A DNA stretch of 19,215 nt from Pseudomonadota bacterium (lineage in GTDB: Bacteria; Pseudomonadota; Gammaproteobacteria; UBA11654), in the NCBI GenBank assembly GCA_029979325.1, contig JAPOHS010000015.1, positions 1 through 19,215 on the forward strand, in the 5' to 3' direction. The notes beneath the pieces were generated by a model that worked only from the letters and a program-made list of their open reading frames with translations, was not told the origin of the DNA and searched no databases. Below are positions 1 through 7,008 of this stretch, one piece after another; within the stretch, counting starts at the first letter, position 1, and every line of letters begins with the position of its first letter. The translations under genes and the position numbers were made by a program.

Positions 1-240
1 CATATTAAATACTCGTAAAGTTACATTTGATCTTTTAGGAATAGAAAAATCTAGATTGGTCATAGGGTTGAATGGATTCGGGTAATTTTTACTTAAAGAA
101 AAATTATTTGGAATGACTTCTAGAAGATCTTTGATCATTTGATCAACGTACCCTGACTCGCCTACTACTACCTTAAATTCGTACTCCAATCCTCCTATTT
201 TATCAAAAATTATTTTTCTTGAAAAAATATTAAAAAATAA
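1..240 (-). pseudogene. 5'-truncated gene with C-terminal T9SS sorting-domain start, runs off window
   Basis: On the minus strand an open frame runs off position 1. It encodes EYEFKVVVGES (about 187-219) and then FSLSKNYPNPFNP (64-102), PMTNLDFSIPKRSN and TLRVFNM. In the family as known, the YPNPFNP box followed by a short beta-rich stretch is the opening of the type IX secretion C-terminal sorting (FlgD-Ig-like) domain of Bacteroidota, Ignavibacteria and Marinimicrobia-like bacteria. Such domains end large secreted proteins. Here, however, the frame reaches back only into the tRNA and hits a stop at 301-303. No credible start with a Shine-Dalgarno site is visible: AGGAGG at about 205-210 lies almost on top of a TTG. 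The gene has therefore lost its 5' part, or the sequence joins unrelated DNA here. The sorting-signal identification is firm; 'pseudogene' is inference. Confidence 0.6.
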
Positions 241-322
241 CGCGGACGACGTGATTCGAACACGCGCGGGCATAGCCCAGTAGATTTCAAGTCTACCCCT
301 TTAACCGCTCAGGCACATCCGC
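241..322 (-). tRNA. tRNA-Ser (anticodon UGA)
   Basis: The minus strand gives a class II tRNA. The acceptor GCGGATG pairs with CGTCCGC (one U-G), followed by discriminator G. The anticodon stem GTAGA/TCTAC closes the loop CTTGAAA, so the anticodon is UGA. There is a long variable arm (TGGGCTATGCCCG region), and the T arm contains GTTCGAATC. All stems close, so it looks functional. The 3' CCA is not encoded: the next bases on this strand are TTATTTTTT. That is unusual for a gammaproteobacterium, where CCA is normally part of the gene, and more usual in lineages such as Bacteroidota. Its 5' end lies 5 nt from the 3' end of the neighbouring tRNA-Ser-like gene. Confidence 0.93.
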
Positions 323-327
323 AAAAT

Positions 328-409
328 CGTTGTAAGTAGGATTCGAACCTACGCGGGAAGATCCCATTTGATTTCGAGTCCAACGCCTTAACCACTCGGC
401 CACCTCGTC
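328..409 (-). tRNA. tRNA-Ser (anticodon CGA)-like, mismatched halves; probably chimeric or defective
   Basis: The minus strand has a D arm (GGCCGAGTGGTTAAGGC), an anticodon loop CTCGAAA giving CGA, a class II variable arm (GGGA TCT TCCC) and a T arm GTAGG-TTCGAAT-CCTAC. The acceptor halves do not fit: 5' GACGAGG faces 3' TTACAAC, giving two Watson-Crick pairs, two G-U and three mismatches. The anticodon stem TTGGA/TCAAA also has a G-A mismatch. Each half would be perfect with a different partner: CCTCGTC for the 5' half, GTTGTAA and TTTGA for the 3' half. All mismatches fall across a boundary inside the anticodon arm, which points to a join of two tRNA-Ser(CGA) genes rather than random decay. 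No CCA is encoded. Function is doubtful. Confidence 0.75.
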
Positions 410-506
410 ATACTGGTGGAATGAGCCAAGATATTTTTGGTGGTAAAAGTGACACTTGTGAATTGTATCAGCTAGCTTATGGACAATCTGACTTTCAACA
501 GTTTCA

Positions 507-1994
507 CTATGTATTTCTTATTGATTTACATGGCACTTCTCTCTTACAACCAGAGCTTCGAGGACAGATGATTCTTGCTGGAGATTCTAACGCATCTTTA
601 ATCCATCCAATTTTGAGAATGTGACTGACTTGCTCGAGTGCAATGATTGCCTCATCACTTAACAGTGACTCTCCATTATTTTTCATGCAACTTTCTACGC
701 ACATTGCAAGAATGTCTTTATGATCCAAACCCTGGTCTTTTAGCGCAGGAATCAGATCAAGACCGAGCGAGTAGAGCTTTAAATTATTGGCAGAATCTCT
801 GATTCTGATTGAATAGCATGCATACAGATGAGAAGACTCATCTGTTTTGAGAATTGAAATTTGTGATTGTGGATTTTTAACATAATCTTCGTTAAGCAAT
901 CTAAAAACCGCCCAATTTGGGCAAGGATCATTCACGGCATTCAAATTGCCCCATGGCAGTTGTATCCCGTTTCCTCTATAAAGGGCAGTCAGAAACCCGG
1001 GTTGATAGGCTTCAAAATAATGCCAGTAGGGATATTGTGAGACAGCTGTGACTCTTCTCATCAGTAGTGCGGGAGACAGCTCCAAATCGTTTTTGACAGA
1101 AACATGATGCTCATTCTTAATTAAATAATTCCTGAAAGCTTTTCTTGGGCAAAGCAATGCACCTGCAAAGAAACTGGATTCAAAATCATGCCATGCCAAT
1201 AAGACATCATGTGATTGAACAACAGAGCTTGAACTCTGAGCTGTGAAACTGTTGCTCCCAGATGTAATAGGGGAGCGTAAACCATCACCACCATGAAGAA
1301 TTTTATGACCAAGATGAGTGGCCATGTCGTATTTCAGTCTTTTAGCATCGTCCTTCAAGGCCTCATTGATATAAACTTTGTTATTGCTTTCAAAAAATGA
1401 TCTCAAAAGCATTTTGTTTTTCCCCTGTGGATGATTTGTATTGATCTTGTTTTGATTGAACCATTTCACCTTCAATCCATGCTTTTTATATAGCCGTCGA
1501 ATATCACTGACCTTTAAGGGCAATATTTGCTGTGACTCTTGATCAGCAATTTTTTCAATATCTGGAAATCTATTTTGATTCTTCTCTTGATATGAGCGAA
1601 TCAACAGATGAGCAAATTGCTTTCCTGAAATTCCTGTTTGTTCCAGCAATTCAGGTATTGCATCTTGAAGCAGGTCTTTTGAATAGAGAAAGCCTGGTTC
1701 AAGAGGTATATTTTTTATTGGTTTTTCATCATCAGACTGAATGGTAACTTCTAGATTCTCATCAAGAAACCACGATTCTTCTTTTTGAAATACATTGGCA
1801 ATGATTGTTAAAACATCCTCGGATGGGAGCCTTTTTCCATTTTCAATCATGCTGATATAAGAGACGGAAGGTGCTGATTTTGGGTCGATCTGACTGCACC
1901 TTAAGGAGAGATCCTCTAAGGTAAGCCTGTTTGATTTCCTTATGTTTTTGAGCTTTATACCAAGGAGATGATTGTTTCTTATTGGACTGTTCAT
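507..1994 (-). CDS. RamB/ScfR-type XRE-family transcriptional regulator of the glyoxylate shunt
   Basis: This is a 495-residue DNA-binding regulator. Residues about 10-68 form an XRE/Cro helix-turn-helix (LGIKLKNIRKSNRLTLEDLS, then SYISMIENGKRLPS). Residues about 155-240 match the ImmA/IrrE-like segment of this family (LPLKVSDIRRLYKKHGLKV, then MATHLGHKILHGG). The usual HELGH metal motif reads THLGH, so peptidase activity is unlikely. Residues about 270-430 are the acyl-CoA-sensing-type C-terminal region (DUF2083 type), and the tail has a Cys cluster (CPRSSGCKREVPC). In Actinobacteria RamB controls aceA/aceB, and ScfR relatives respond to short-chain acyl-CoA. Divergence from aceB with 88 bp between them supports the same role here; the sensed ligand is inferred. 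The ATG has no Shine-Dalgarno site and directly abuts the first TGTGAAATTT repeat, so autoregulation is likely. Confidence 0.85.
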   Translation of the reverse strand: MNSPIRNNHLLGIKLKNIRKSNRLTLEDLSLRCSQIDPKSAPSVSYISMIENGKRLPSEDVLTIIANVFQKEESWFLDENLEVTIQSDDEKPIKNIPLEPGFLYSKDLLQDAIPELLEQTGISGKQFAHLLIRSYQEKNQNRFPDIEKIADQESQQILPLKVSDIRRLYKKHGLKVKWFNQNKINTNHPQGKNKMLLRSFFESNNKVYINEALKDDAKRLKYDMATHLGHKILHGGDGLRSPITSGSNSFTAQSSSSVVQSHDVLLAWHDFESSFFAGALLCPRKAFRNYLIKNEHHVSVKNDLELSPALLMRRVTAVSQYPYWHYFEAYQPGFLTALYRGNGIQLPWGNLNAVNDPCPNWAVFRLLNEDYVKNPQSQISILKTDESSHLYACYSIRIRDSANNLKLYSLGLDLIPALKDQGLDHKDILAMCVESCMKNNGESLLSDEAIIALEQVSHILKIGWIKDALESPARIICPRSSGCKREVPCKSIRNT

Positions 1995-2058
1995 TGTGAA
2001 ATTTACATTGTGAAATTTTTACTGTGAAATTTCAATAGAATATTTCCTAAAATTCACA
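1995..2058. promoter_or_regulatory. Candidate operator: three TGTGAAATTT direct repeats plus an inverted partial copy
   Basis: TGTGAAATTT occurs exactly at 1995-2004, 2009-2018 and 2023-2032, each start 14 bp after the last. A shortened inverted form (AAATTCACA) lies at 2050-2058. The repeats fill the gap between the divergent regulator gene and aceB, and the first touches the regulator's start codon. Exact repetition at fixed phase in a divergent promoter is typical of an operator array for the adjacent regulator. No clear -35/-10 pair can be assigned with confidence. Confidence 0.7.
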
Positions 2059-2082
2059 TCATACCCAATAACTATTGATCAA

Positions 2083-3660
2083 ATGACATCCAAATTAAAA
2101 ATTGTGAACCCGTTATCAGACGTTGAGAAACAAATTCTTAATCCAGTAACTATTTCTCTTATTGAGTCGCTGCATGATAATTTTGAAAACCGAAGACAAG
2201 AATTGCTTGAGAAAAGAAGAATTCTTCAAAAAGAATTGGATGATGGAAAATTCCCTGAATTTTTAAGTCACACTTCAGGTATCAGGGAAAGTGATTATGT
2301 GGTTGCCTCAATTCCAGAAGATCTTTTGGATCGTCGTGTGGAGATCACAGGACCGCCAGATCGAAAAATGGTGATTAATGCACTGAATTCACCTGTTAAG
2401 ACTTTCATGTGTGATTTTGAGGATTCTTGTTCACCCACTTGGAGCAATATCATTCAAGGTCATGTCAATGTCAGAGATGCCGTTGAGGAAAGCATCGAAT
2501 TTAAAAGAGAGTCTGATGGTAAAATTTATCGGCTCAATGATGAGATTGCGACTCTGATTATTAGGCCAAGAGGCTGGCATCTCGATGAAAAACACATAAC
2601 AGTCAATGATCAGCCCATATCCGGATCACTGTTTGATTTTGCTGTTTATCTTTCAAATAACTATGAAGCACTTTTAAAAAAAGGCACGGGACCTTATTTT
2701 TATCTTCCCAAACTTGAAAATCACCTAGAGGCGAGACTCTGGAATGATGTTTTTTTACATGCTCAAGATTTTCTCAATATCGATCGAGGAACGATCAAAG
2801 CCACAGTTCTCATTGAGACAATCACAGCTGCCTTTGAGATGGATGAGATTATATTTGAACTGAAAGATCACTCAGCTGGGCTTAATTGTGGCCGATGGGA
2901 TTATATATTCAGCTTTATTAAGAAATTTAGGAATCATGAAAAATTCCTATTACCTAACCGAACTGAGGTAACAATGGAGCGGCATTTCTTAAAAAGTTAT
3001 GTCGATCTACTGATTCAGACCTGTCATAAAAGAGACGTGCATGCGATGGGTGGAATGGCAGCTCAAATTCCCATAAGGGACGATCAGGAACAAAATCAAA
3101 TTGCCATGAACAAAGTTGCTTCAGATAAATCAAGAGAAGCAAATGCTGGCCATGACGGGACATGGATTGCTCACCCTGGACTATCACAAGTTGCAATGAA
3201 TGCATTCAATCAAGCCATGGGAACATCTGCCAATCAAATCTCAAATAAGAGAAATGATGTTTCAGTAAATGCAAAAGATCTTATAAGGGTCCCAGATGGC
3301 AGCATCACCGATGATGGTTTAAGGCAAAACATATCAATAGGCATTCAGTACATTGAAGCATGGCTATCAGGCAATGGATGCGTACCCATTCATAATCTAA
3401 TGGAAGATGCTGCTACGGCAGAAATATCTCGTTCCCAGATATGGCAGTGGATTCATCATGAGGCAAAAACAACAGATTCCAGCAAAACCATAACCGAAGA
3501 CTATTTCTTTCAAGCACTTGACCGTGAAATGGATCAACTGATTTCATCCAGAGGTTTTGAAAGCGATTACCTTCAACCAGCAATCGATTTATTTAAGGAA
3601 ATGTCAACGGATTCAGAATTTGATGAATTCTTAACATTGCCAGCATATAAACACCTCTAA
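2083..3660 (+). CDS. aceB: Malate synthase A
   Basis: This enzyme condenses glyoxylate with acetyl-CoA to give malate, the second step of the glyoxylate shunt, in the cytoplasm. The protein has 525 residues, close to E. coli AceB (533). Visible signatures are MCDFEDSCSPTW near 108, RPRGWH at 161-166 (active-site Arg 161), the block ATVLIETITAAFEMDEI followed by HSAGLNCGRWDYIFS (Mg-binding Glu and Asp), and MEDAATAEISRSQIWQW with the expected catalytic Asp at 442. The next gene, aceA, starts 14 bp downstream, so the two are co-transcribed. The start ATG has no obvious ribosome binding site. Control by the divergent RamB-like protein through the upstream repeats is inferred. Confidence 0.97.
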   Translation: MTSKLKIVNPLSDVEKQILNPVTISLIESLHDNFENRRQELLEKRRILQKELDDGKFPEFLSHTSGIRESDYVVASIPEDLLDRRVEITGPPDRKMVINALNSPVKTFMCDFEDSCSPTWSNIIQGHVNVRDAVEESIEFKRESDGKIYRLNDEIATLIIRPRGWHLDEKHITVNDQPISGSLFDFAVYLSNNYEALLKKGTGPYFYLPKLENHLEARLWNDVFLHAQDFLNIDRGTIKATVLIETITAAFEMDEIIFELKDHSAGLNCGRWDYIFSFIKKFRNHEKFLLPNRTEVTMERHFLKSYVDLLIQTCHKRDVHAMGGMAAQIPIRDDQEQNQIAMNKVASDKSREANAGHDGTWIAHPGLSQVAMNAFNQAMGTSANQISNKRNDVSVNAKDLIRVPDGSITDDGLRQNISIGIQYIEAWLSGNGCVPIHNLMEDAATAEISRSQIWQWIHHEAKTTDSSKTITEDYFFQALDREMDQLISSRGFESDYLQPAIDLFKEMSTDSEFDEFLTLPAYKHL

Positions 3661-3674
3661 ACAAGGAGAACGCG

Positions 3675-4886
3675 ATGGGCGATAAAAGAAACTACACCGA
3701 TGAACATGTTAAATCACTTCAGGGCTCTGTAAGGATTGAACACACATTGGCAAAAATGGGTGCTAAAAAATTGAGAGATCTTTTTGAGAGCGAGCCTTAT
3801 GTGAATACCTTCGGCGCATACAATGGGCAACAAGCTGTTCAGCATGTAAAAGCTGGCCTCAAAGCCATTTATGTTTCTGGTTGGCAAGTCGCGGCCTCTG
3901 CCAATAGCAATTATGAGGTTTATCCTGACCAGAGTTTATATTCCGTTGACTCTGTACCTAATGCGGTAAAGGGCATCAATAACGCATTTCGCAGACAGGA
4001 TCAAATTCAAGTCCAAGAGGGAAGGGAGGGCTTTTATTTTGCTCCAATCATTGCAGACGCAGAGGCTGGCTTTGGCGGCGCATTAAATGCCTATGAATTG
4101 TCACGAAATTTAATTGAGGCAGGAGCAGCGGCTGTCCATTATGAGGATCAATTATCTGCAGAAAAGAAATGCGGACATCTCGGAGGAAAAGTCCTCATCT
4201 CTACAAGTCAAGCAATTCGAAATTTAAACGCAGCAAGATTGGCATCTGATGTCGCAGGAACCGATACTTTGATTATTGCAAGGACAGATGCTGAGGCAGC
4301 AAAACTTCTGATGACAGATGTGGATGATATTGATCGCAAGCACATGACAGGGGAGAGGACCTCTGAAGGTTTTTATCACATCACAGGTGGATTAGATATG
4401 GGTTGTGATAGAGGGCAAGCTTTTGCTGAATATGCTGATCTGGTCTGGTGCGAAACTTCTAAACCTTGCTTGAAAGATGCGAAGAAATTTGCAGATGCTG
4501 TTCGTGGTGCTCATCCAGATCAATTATTGGCATATAATTGTTCACCCAGTTTTAATTGGAAACAGCATATCCCTTCAGAGACTGAATTAGCAGAGTTTCA
4601 GAAAGAACTTGGGAAAATGGGATTTAAATTTCAGTTCATTACACTTGCTGGATTTCATTCAACAAACTTTGCTGTCTTTGATTTCGCAAGAGAGTATAAG
4701 AAATTGGGTATGTTGGCTTACAGCAATCTTCAAGAAAAGGAATTCGATTATCAACAGTACGGTTTTACAACTGTGAAACATCAGGCAGAAGTTGGAGTCG
4801 GTTACTTTGATGCAATCAGTCAAGCGGTTGGAGCAGACAGTGTTGCTGCATTAGCAGACTCAACAGAGAGTGAGCAGTTTGGTTAA
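3675..4886 (+). CDS. aceA: Isocitrate lyase
   Basis: This enzyme cleaves isocitrate to succinate and glyoxylate, the first step of the glyoxylate shunt. The protein has 403 residues, somewhat shorter than E. coli AceA (434). The catalytic motif KKCGHLGGK is present with the active Cys at 166. Other family blocks are FGAYNGQQAVQHVKAGLKAIYVSGW at the N terminus, the metal-binding ADAEAGFGG, IARTDAEAA, and YNCSPSFNWK near the C terminus. A good ribosome site (AAGGAGA) precedes the ATG. It is the second gene of aceBA, and a hairpin terminator follows its stop at once. Confidence 0.97.
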   Translation: MGDKRNYTDEHVKSLQGSVRIEHTLAKMGAKKLRDLFESEPYVNTFGAYNGQQAVQHVKAGLKAIYVSGWQVAASANSNYEVYPDQSLYSVDSVPNAVKGINNAFRRQDQIQVQEGREGFYFAPIIADAEAGFGGALNAYELSRNLIEAGAAAVHYEDQLSAEKKCGHLGGKVLISTSQAIRNLNAARLASDVAGTDTLIIARTDAEAAKLLMTDVDDIDRKHMTGERTSEGFYHITGGLDMGCDRGQAFAEYADLVWCETSKPCLKDAKKFADAVRGAHPDQLLAYNCSPSFNWKQHIPSETELAEFQKELGKMGFKFQFITLAGFHSTNFAVFDFAREYKKLGMLAYSNLQEKEFDYQQYGFTTVKHQAEVGVGYFDAISQAVGADSVAALADSTESEQFG

Positions 4887-4914
4887 AAAAAAGAGCCCCT
4901 CAATGGGGCTCTTT
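4885..4914. terminator. Bidirectional intrinsic terminator between aceA and a small minus-strand gene
   Basis: A perfect 10-bp stem (AAAGAGCCCC with GGGGCTCTTT) closes a 5-nt loop, TCAAT, at 4890-4914. On the plus strand the stem ends in TTT just after aceA. On the minus strand it is followed by a run of eight U after the 4942-5148 gene, so it is stronger in that direction. It serves both converging transcripts. Confidence 0.9.
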
Positions 4915-4941
4915 CAATTGTCTTATAAAATGGTCGATGAC

Positions 4942-5148
4942 CTAGTCATATAAGCCGACTAGAATTGCAAGAGCAAGTGCACCTACCGCACCTGCATCAC
5001 CAAGCATATTGACCGTTGCAGCAAAATTAGATGCAATTCCACCTACAAATGGAACATCGCCAAAAACAACGCCAGCAACCACTCCAAGTGCGATTAAGCC
5101 AACGACGACTCCTGTAAAATCCCCTATCCATGCCTTGATATTGTTCAT
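4942..5148 (-). CDS. Small two-helix membrane protein, function unknown
   Basis: This is a 68-residue hydrophobic protein with two predicted membrane segments: about 12-30 (GVVVGLIALGVVAGVVFG) and about 48-66 (MLGDAGAVGALALAILVGL). They are rich in Gly, Ala and Val, with a short loop between (DVPFVGGIASNFAATVN). The ATG has a clear ribosome site (AGGGGAG, 6 nt upstream). A separate promoter lies at 5193-5222 and a strong terminator lies downstream, so it is a single-gene unit and probably well expressed. I do not recognise a family. The Gly/Ala-rich paired helices could pack as an oligomer, but that is speculation. Confidence 0.75.
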   Translation of the reverse strand: MNNIKAWIGDFTGVVVGLIALGVVAGVVFGDVPFVGGIASNFAATVNMLGDAGAVGALALAILVGLYD

Positions 5149-5192
5149 GTGTACTCCCCTAATAAGTAATTTTTTTAATCATTGAGCTTATA

Positions 5193-5222
5193 GGTATAGC
5201 AAAATTATTGTTTTTTTGTCAA
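5193..5222 (-). promoter_or_regulatory. Sigma-70-type promoter for the 4942-5148 gene
   Basis: The minus strand carries a perfect TTGACA at 5217-5222, an 18-bp spacer, and an extended -10, TG-C-TATACC, with the hexamer at 5193-5198. Expected transcription start is near 5186, giving a leader of about 38 nt before the ribosome site and start codon. Confidence 0.65.
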
Positions 5223-5242
5223 AGATTAGAAAGGGCTTTTTT

Positions 5243-6076
5243 TTAAGCGAGATGTTTTTTCCAATAATCAATTGAGTCCAAATTATTGCTGTCCCACGGA
5301 TGAAAATCTTTCTTAAAAAAATTCAACCATGGGATGAGAATTCTTCTGAGAATTCCAGGTTTTAGAAATAAGAAATTAATCCCATCTATCCATGTTCTTG
5401 CTTTCCAGAGTTGCCCATCGTTCTTTAGCATAATGAACATGGACCTGAATGTATCTTTCAGTATGAAAAAAGTTGCAAAAATTAATGCTTTTCTTCTGCC
5501 CTTTAATGTTCCACCAACTTCCATATAAACATCAAATGCAACAGCCTTGTGTTCTGACTCTTCAAGCGCATGCCAATACCATAGCTTTGCAACACTTTTG
5601 CCTTGATCAGCAAAATGATCTTTATTCTTCATTAAATCATCAGCCAATATTGCCGTCAGATGTTCAGCAGCAACAGTAGCGGCAAGTCTCTGATAGGGCG
5701 TCAACTGGCTGTATCTATTCTCATGCCTGTCAACTTGAGGTTTTGTTAGGTAGTTCAGGTCATATCCTCTTAATTCGCAAAGCGTCTCATTATATTGCTG
5801 ATGAATTTTTCTATGTGCAGCTTCTTGACCGTAGAATGCTTTGATTTCTTTCAATAGTTTTGGATCAGAAATTTGATCCTCAAAATTTCTAACTGATTCT
5901 ATGAATGCTTTTTCTCCAATGGGGAATAAAAGCGAAAACCCATTCTCAAAAGCTGTTTTGAATGCACTGCCATCAAACCAGTCTTCTTTGAGGTCTGATC
6001 TAAGATCAAAATGAGGTTTTCTCACTTCAATATCAAGTTTTTCTGGTGTTCTATTTGAATAATGCATGCATCTCAT
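5243..6076 (-). CDS. Predicted metal-dependent hydrolase (PF10118 family), ferritin-like diiron motifs
   Basis: This 277-residue protein matches the 'predicted metal-dependent hydrolase' family. The N-terminal block KLDIEVRKPHFDL is followed by helices with paired acidic/His motifs: FPIGEKAFIESVR near 51-63, GQEAAHRKIH with E85 and H88, AAEHLTAILADDL with E138-H139, and ALEESEHKAVAFD with E173, E175 and H176. The ExxH spacing repeated along helices is what a carboxylate-bridged diiron site looks like. The substrate is unknown; these genes often sit near lipid or sterol metabolism. A second ATG at 6067 would remove three residues, and neither start has a strong ribosome site. It is transcribed away from the PDZ gene. 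Confidence 0.82.
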   Translation of the reverse strand: MRCMHYSNRTPEKLDIEVRKPHFDLRSDLKEDWFDGSAFKTAFENGFSLLFPIGEKAFIESVRNFEDQISDPKLLKEIKAFYGQEAAHRKIHQQYNETLCELRGYDLNYLTKPQVDRHENRYSQLTPYQRLAATVAAEHLTAILADDLMKNKDHFADQGKSVAKLWYWHALEESEHKAVAFDVYMEVGGTLKGRRKALIFATFFILKDTFRSMFIMLKNDGQLWKARTWIDGINFLFLKPGILRRILIPWLNFFKKDFHPWDSNNLDSIDYWKKHLA

Positions 6077-6109
6077 CTTACTAGATGTATTTAAAAAGAT
6101 TAATGAGAA

Positions 6110-6179
6110 TTGATGAATCGATTTTAATTTTATAAGCTAAGTGATGTGATGGGGGTCTCAAAAAGAGACCTCCTTTTTA
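6110..6179 (+). promoter_or_regulatory. Leader hairpin with U tract (attenuator candidate) and weak promoter before the PDZ gene
   Basis: A hairpin GGGGGTCTC (6151-6159), loop AAAAA, GAGACCTCC (6165-6173), 9 bp with one G-U, is followed by TTTTTA. That is the form of an intrinsic terminator. No plus-strand gene lies upstream for it to terminate; the two genes before it run the other way. It is 16-17 nt from the ATG at 6196 and just before the ribosome site (TAGGAGA). A possible promoter is TTGATG (6110-6115) and TATAAG (6131-6136), 15-bp spacer, which would put the hairpin in the leader. The hairpin is seen; attenuation is inferred. Confidence 0.55.
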
Positions 6180-6195
6180 TTTTTAGGAGAAAGAT

Positions 6196-6942
6196 ATGAA
6201 CAAGAATTTATACCTCAAGATATTGAGTCTAATTTGCCTGATGTTCTCACTGCCTGGAATGACAGGCGGTCATTTGGATCATGAGAAAGGGCATTCAAGC
6301 GGAAATGAGACTGTTGCCTCTGATTGGGTGACAGCTGGCTACACTGGAAAAGATGCCTCTATCAAAATGGTTGAGCAAAATATGGCCGATAATGGAATAT
6401 CAGTTCAAGGACGTTATGTCGGTTTTGGTTTCAATTGGGATCCAAGGGAAAATGAAATGAGAGTAGGGCGAGTTACTCCAGACAGTCCTGCAGATGGTGT
6501 ATTAATGGTTGGCGATTTATTCTTGGAAGTTGAAGGAATAAAAGTTTCACCTGAGAATTTTGGCAAGCTTCCTTTCAGAGGGTTACCCGGTAAGAAAATT
6601 AGTGCTGTCATTGAGCGAGACGGAAATGAAATGGAAATTAGTTTTGCAAGAGGCACGATTAGAGGTGAAATAACAAAAGCTCAAGTTCTAGAGAATATGA
6701 ACTCAGGAGATGCAGATTCTTGGCCTGCAAAGCAATTTAGAATTATTGAAGTTTTATCAAAAGATAATATTGTTTATGTTTTATCTCATGCAACTCAAAC
6801 AGATAATATGGTTGATCTTGATTTTATGGCCTATACGGTTACAAGATTCATGTTCAATGAAAAAGGAAAGGTTGTTGAGGTTGCCAATTTAACAGAAGAC
6901 CGTTTTGTTCTAGAGCAGACCGGATATACGATCACACGATAA
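6196..6942 (+). CDS. Exported PDZ-domain protein
   Basis: This 248-residue protein begins with a signal peptide (MNKNLYLKILSLICLMFSLP, cleavage probably near 20-25), then a His-rich linker (GGHLDHEKGH). Residues about 75-155 form a PDZ domain: GRYVGFGFNWDPRENE, VTPDSPADG, LMVGDLFLEVEGIKV, then GLPGKKISAVIERDG, the usual carboxylate loop-to-strand order. Residues about 165-245 look like a small alpha/beta (SnoaL-like) fold (SWPAKQFRIIEVLSKDNIVYVLS, ending EQTGYTITR), assigned with low confidence. No protease domain is present, so it is not DegP-like. Probably periplasmic. Strong ribosome site AGGAGA. It is monocistronic, bounded by hairpins on both sides. Confidence 0.8.
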   Translation: MNKNLYLKILSLICLMFSLPGMTGGHLDHEKGHSSGNETVASDWVTAGYTGKDASIKMVEQNMADNGISVQGRYVGFGFNWDPRENEMRVGRVTPDSPADGVLMVGDLFLEVEGIKVSPENFGKLPFRGLPGKKISAVIERDGNEMEISFARGTIRGEITKAQVLENMNSGDADSWPAKQFRIIEVLSKDNIVYVLSHATQTDNMVDLDFMAYTVTRFMFNEKGKVVEVANLTEDRFVLEQTGYTITR

Positions 6943-6952
6943 AGCGAAGTCA

Positions 6953-6983
6953 ATGCTTTGCTGGCATTCTGTCAGCAAAGCAT
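6953..6983. terminator. Perfect 11-bp hairpin between convergent genes
   Basis: ATGCTTTGCTG (6953-6963) and CAGCAAAGCAT (6973-6983) are exact inverted copies with a 9-nt loop, placed 11 bp after the PDZ gene stop and before the convergent GNAT gene. No U tract follows on either strand, so it is either a weak, factor-assisted terminator or an mRNA 3'-end stabiliser. Confidence 0.6.
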
Positions 6984-7008
6984 AGGCTCTTAGTTCCCTA
7001 AAATTTAT

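Noticed and set aside
1..273. Full minus-strand ORF starting at an ATG at 271-273 inside tRNA-Ser(UGA)
   Set aside because: The start lies within a structured tRNA and the first 30 residues have odd composition; the real coding part is a truncated remnant.
421..624. 67-aa plus-strand ORF beside the tRNA genes
   Set aside because: It overlaps the end of the regulator gene on the other strand, has no ribosome site and shows no recognisable motif; a shadow frame.
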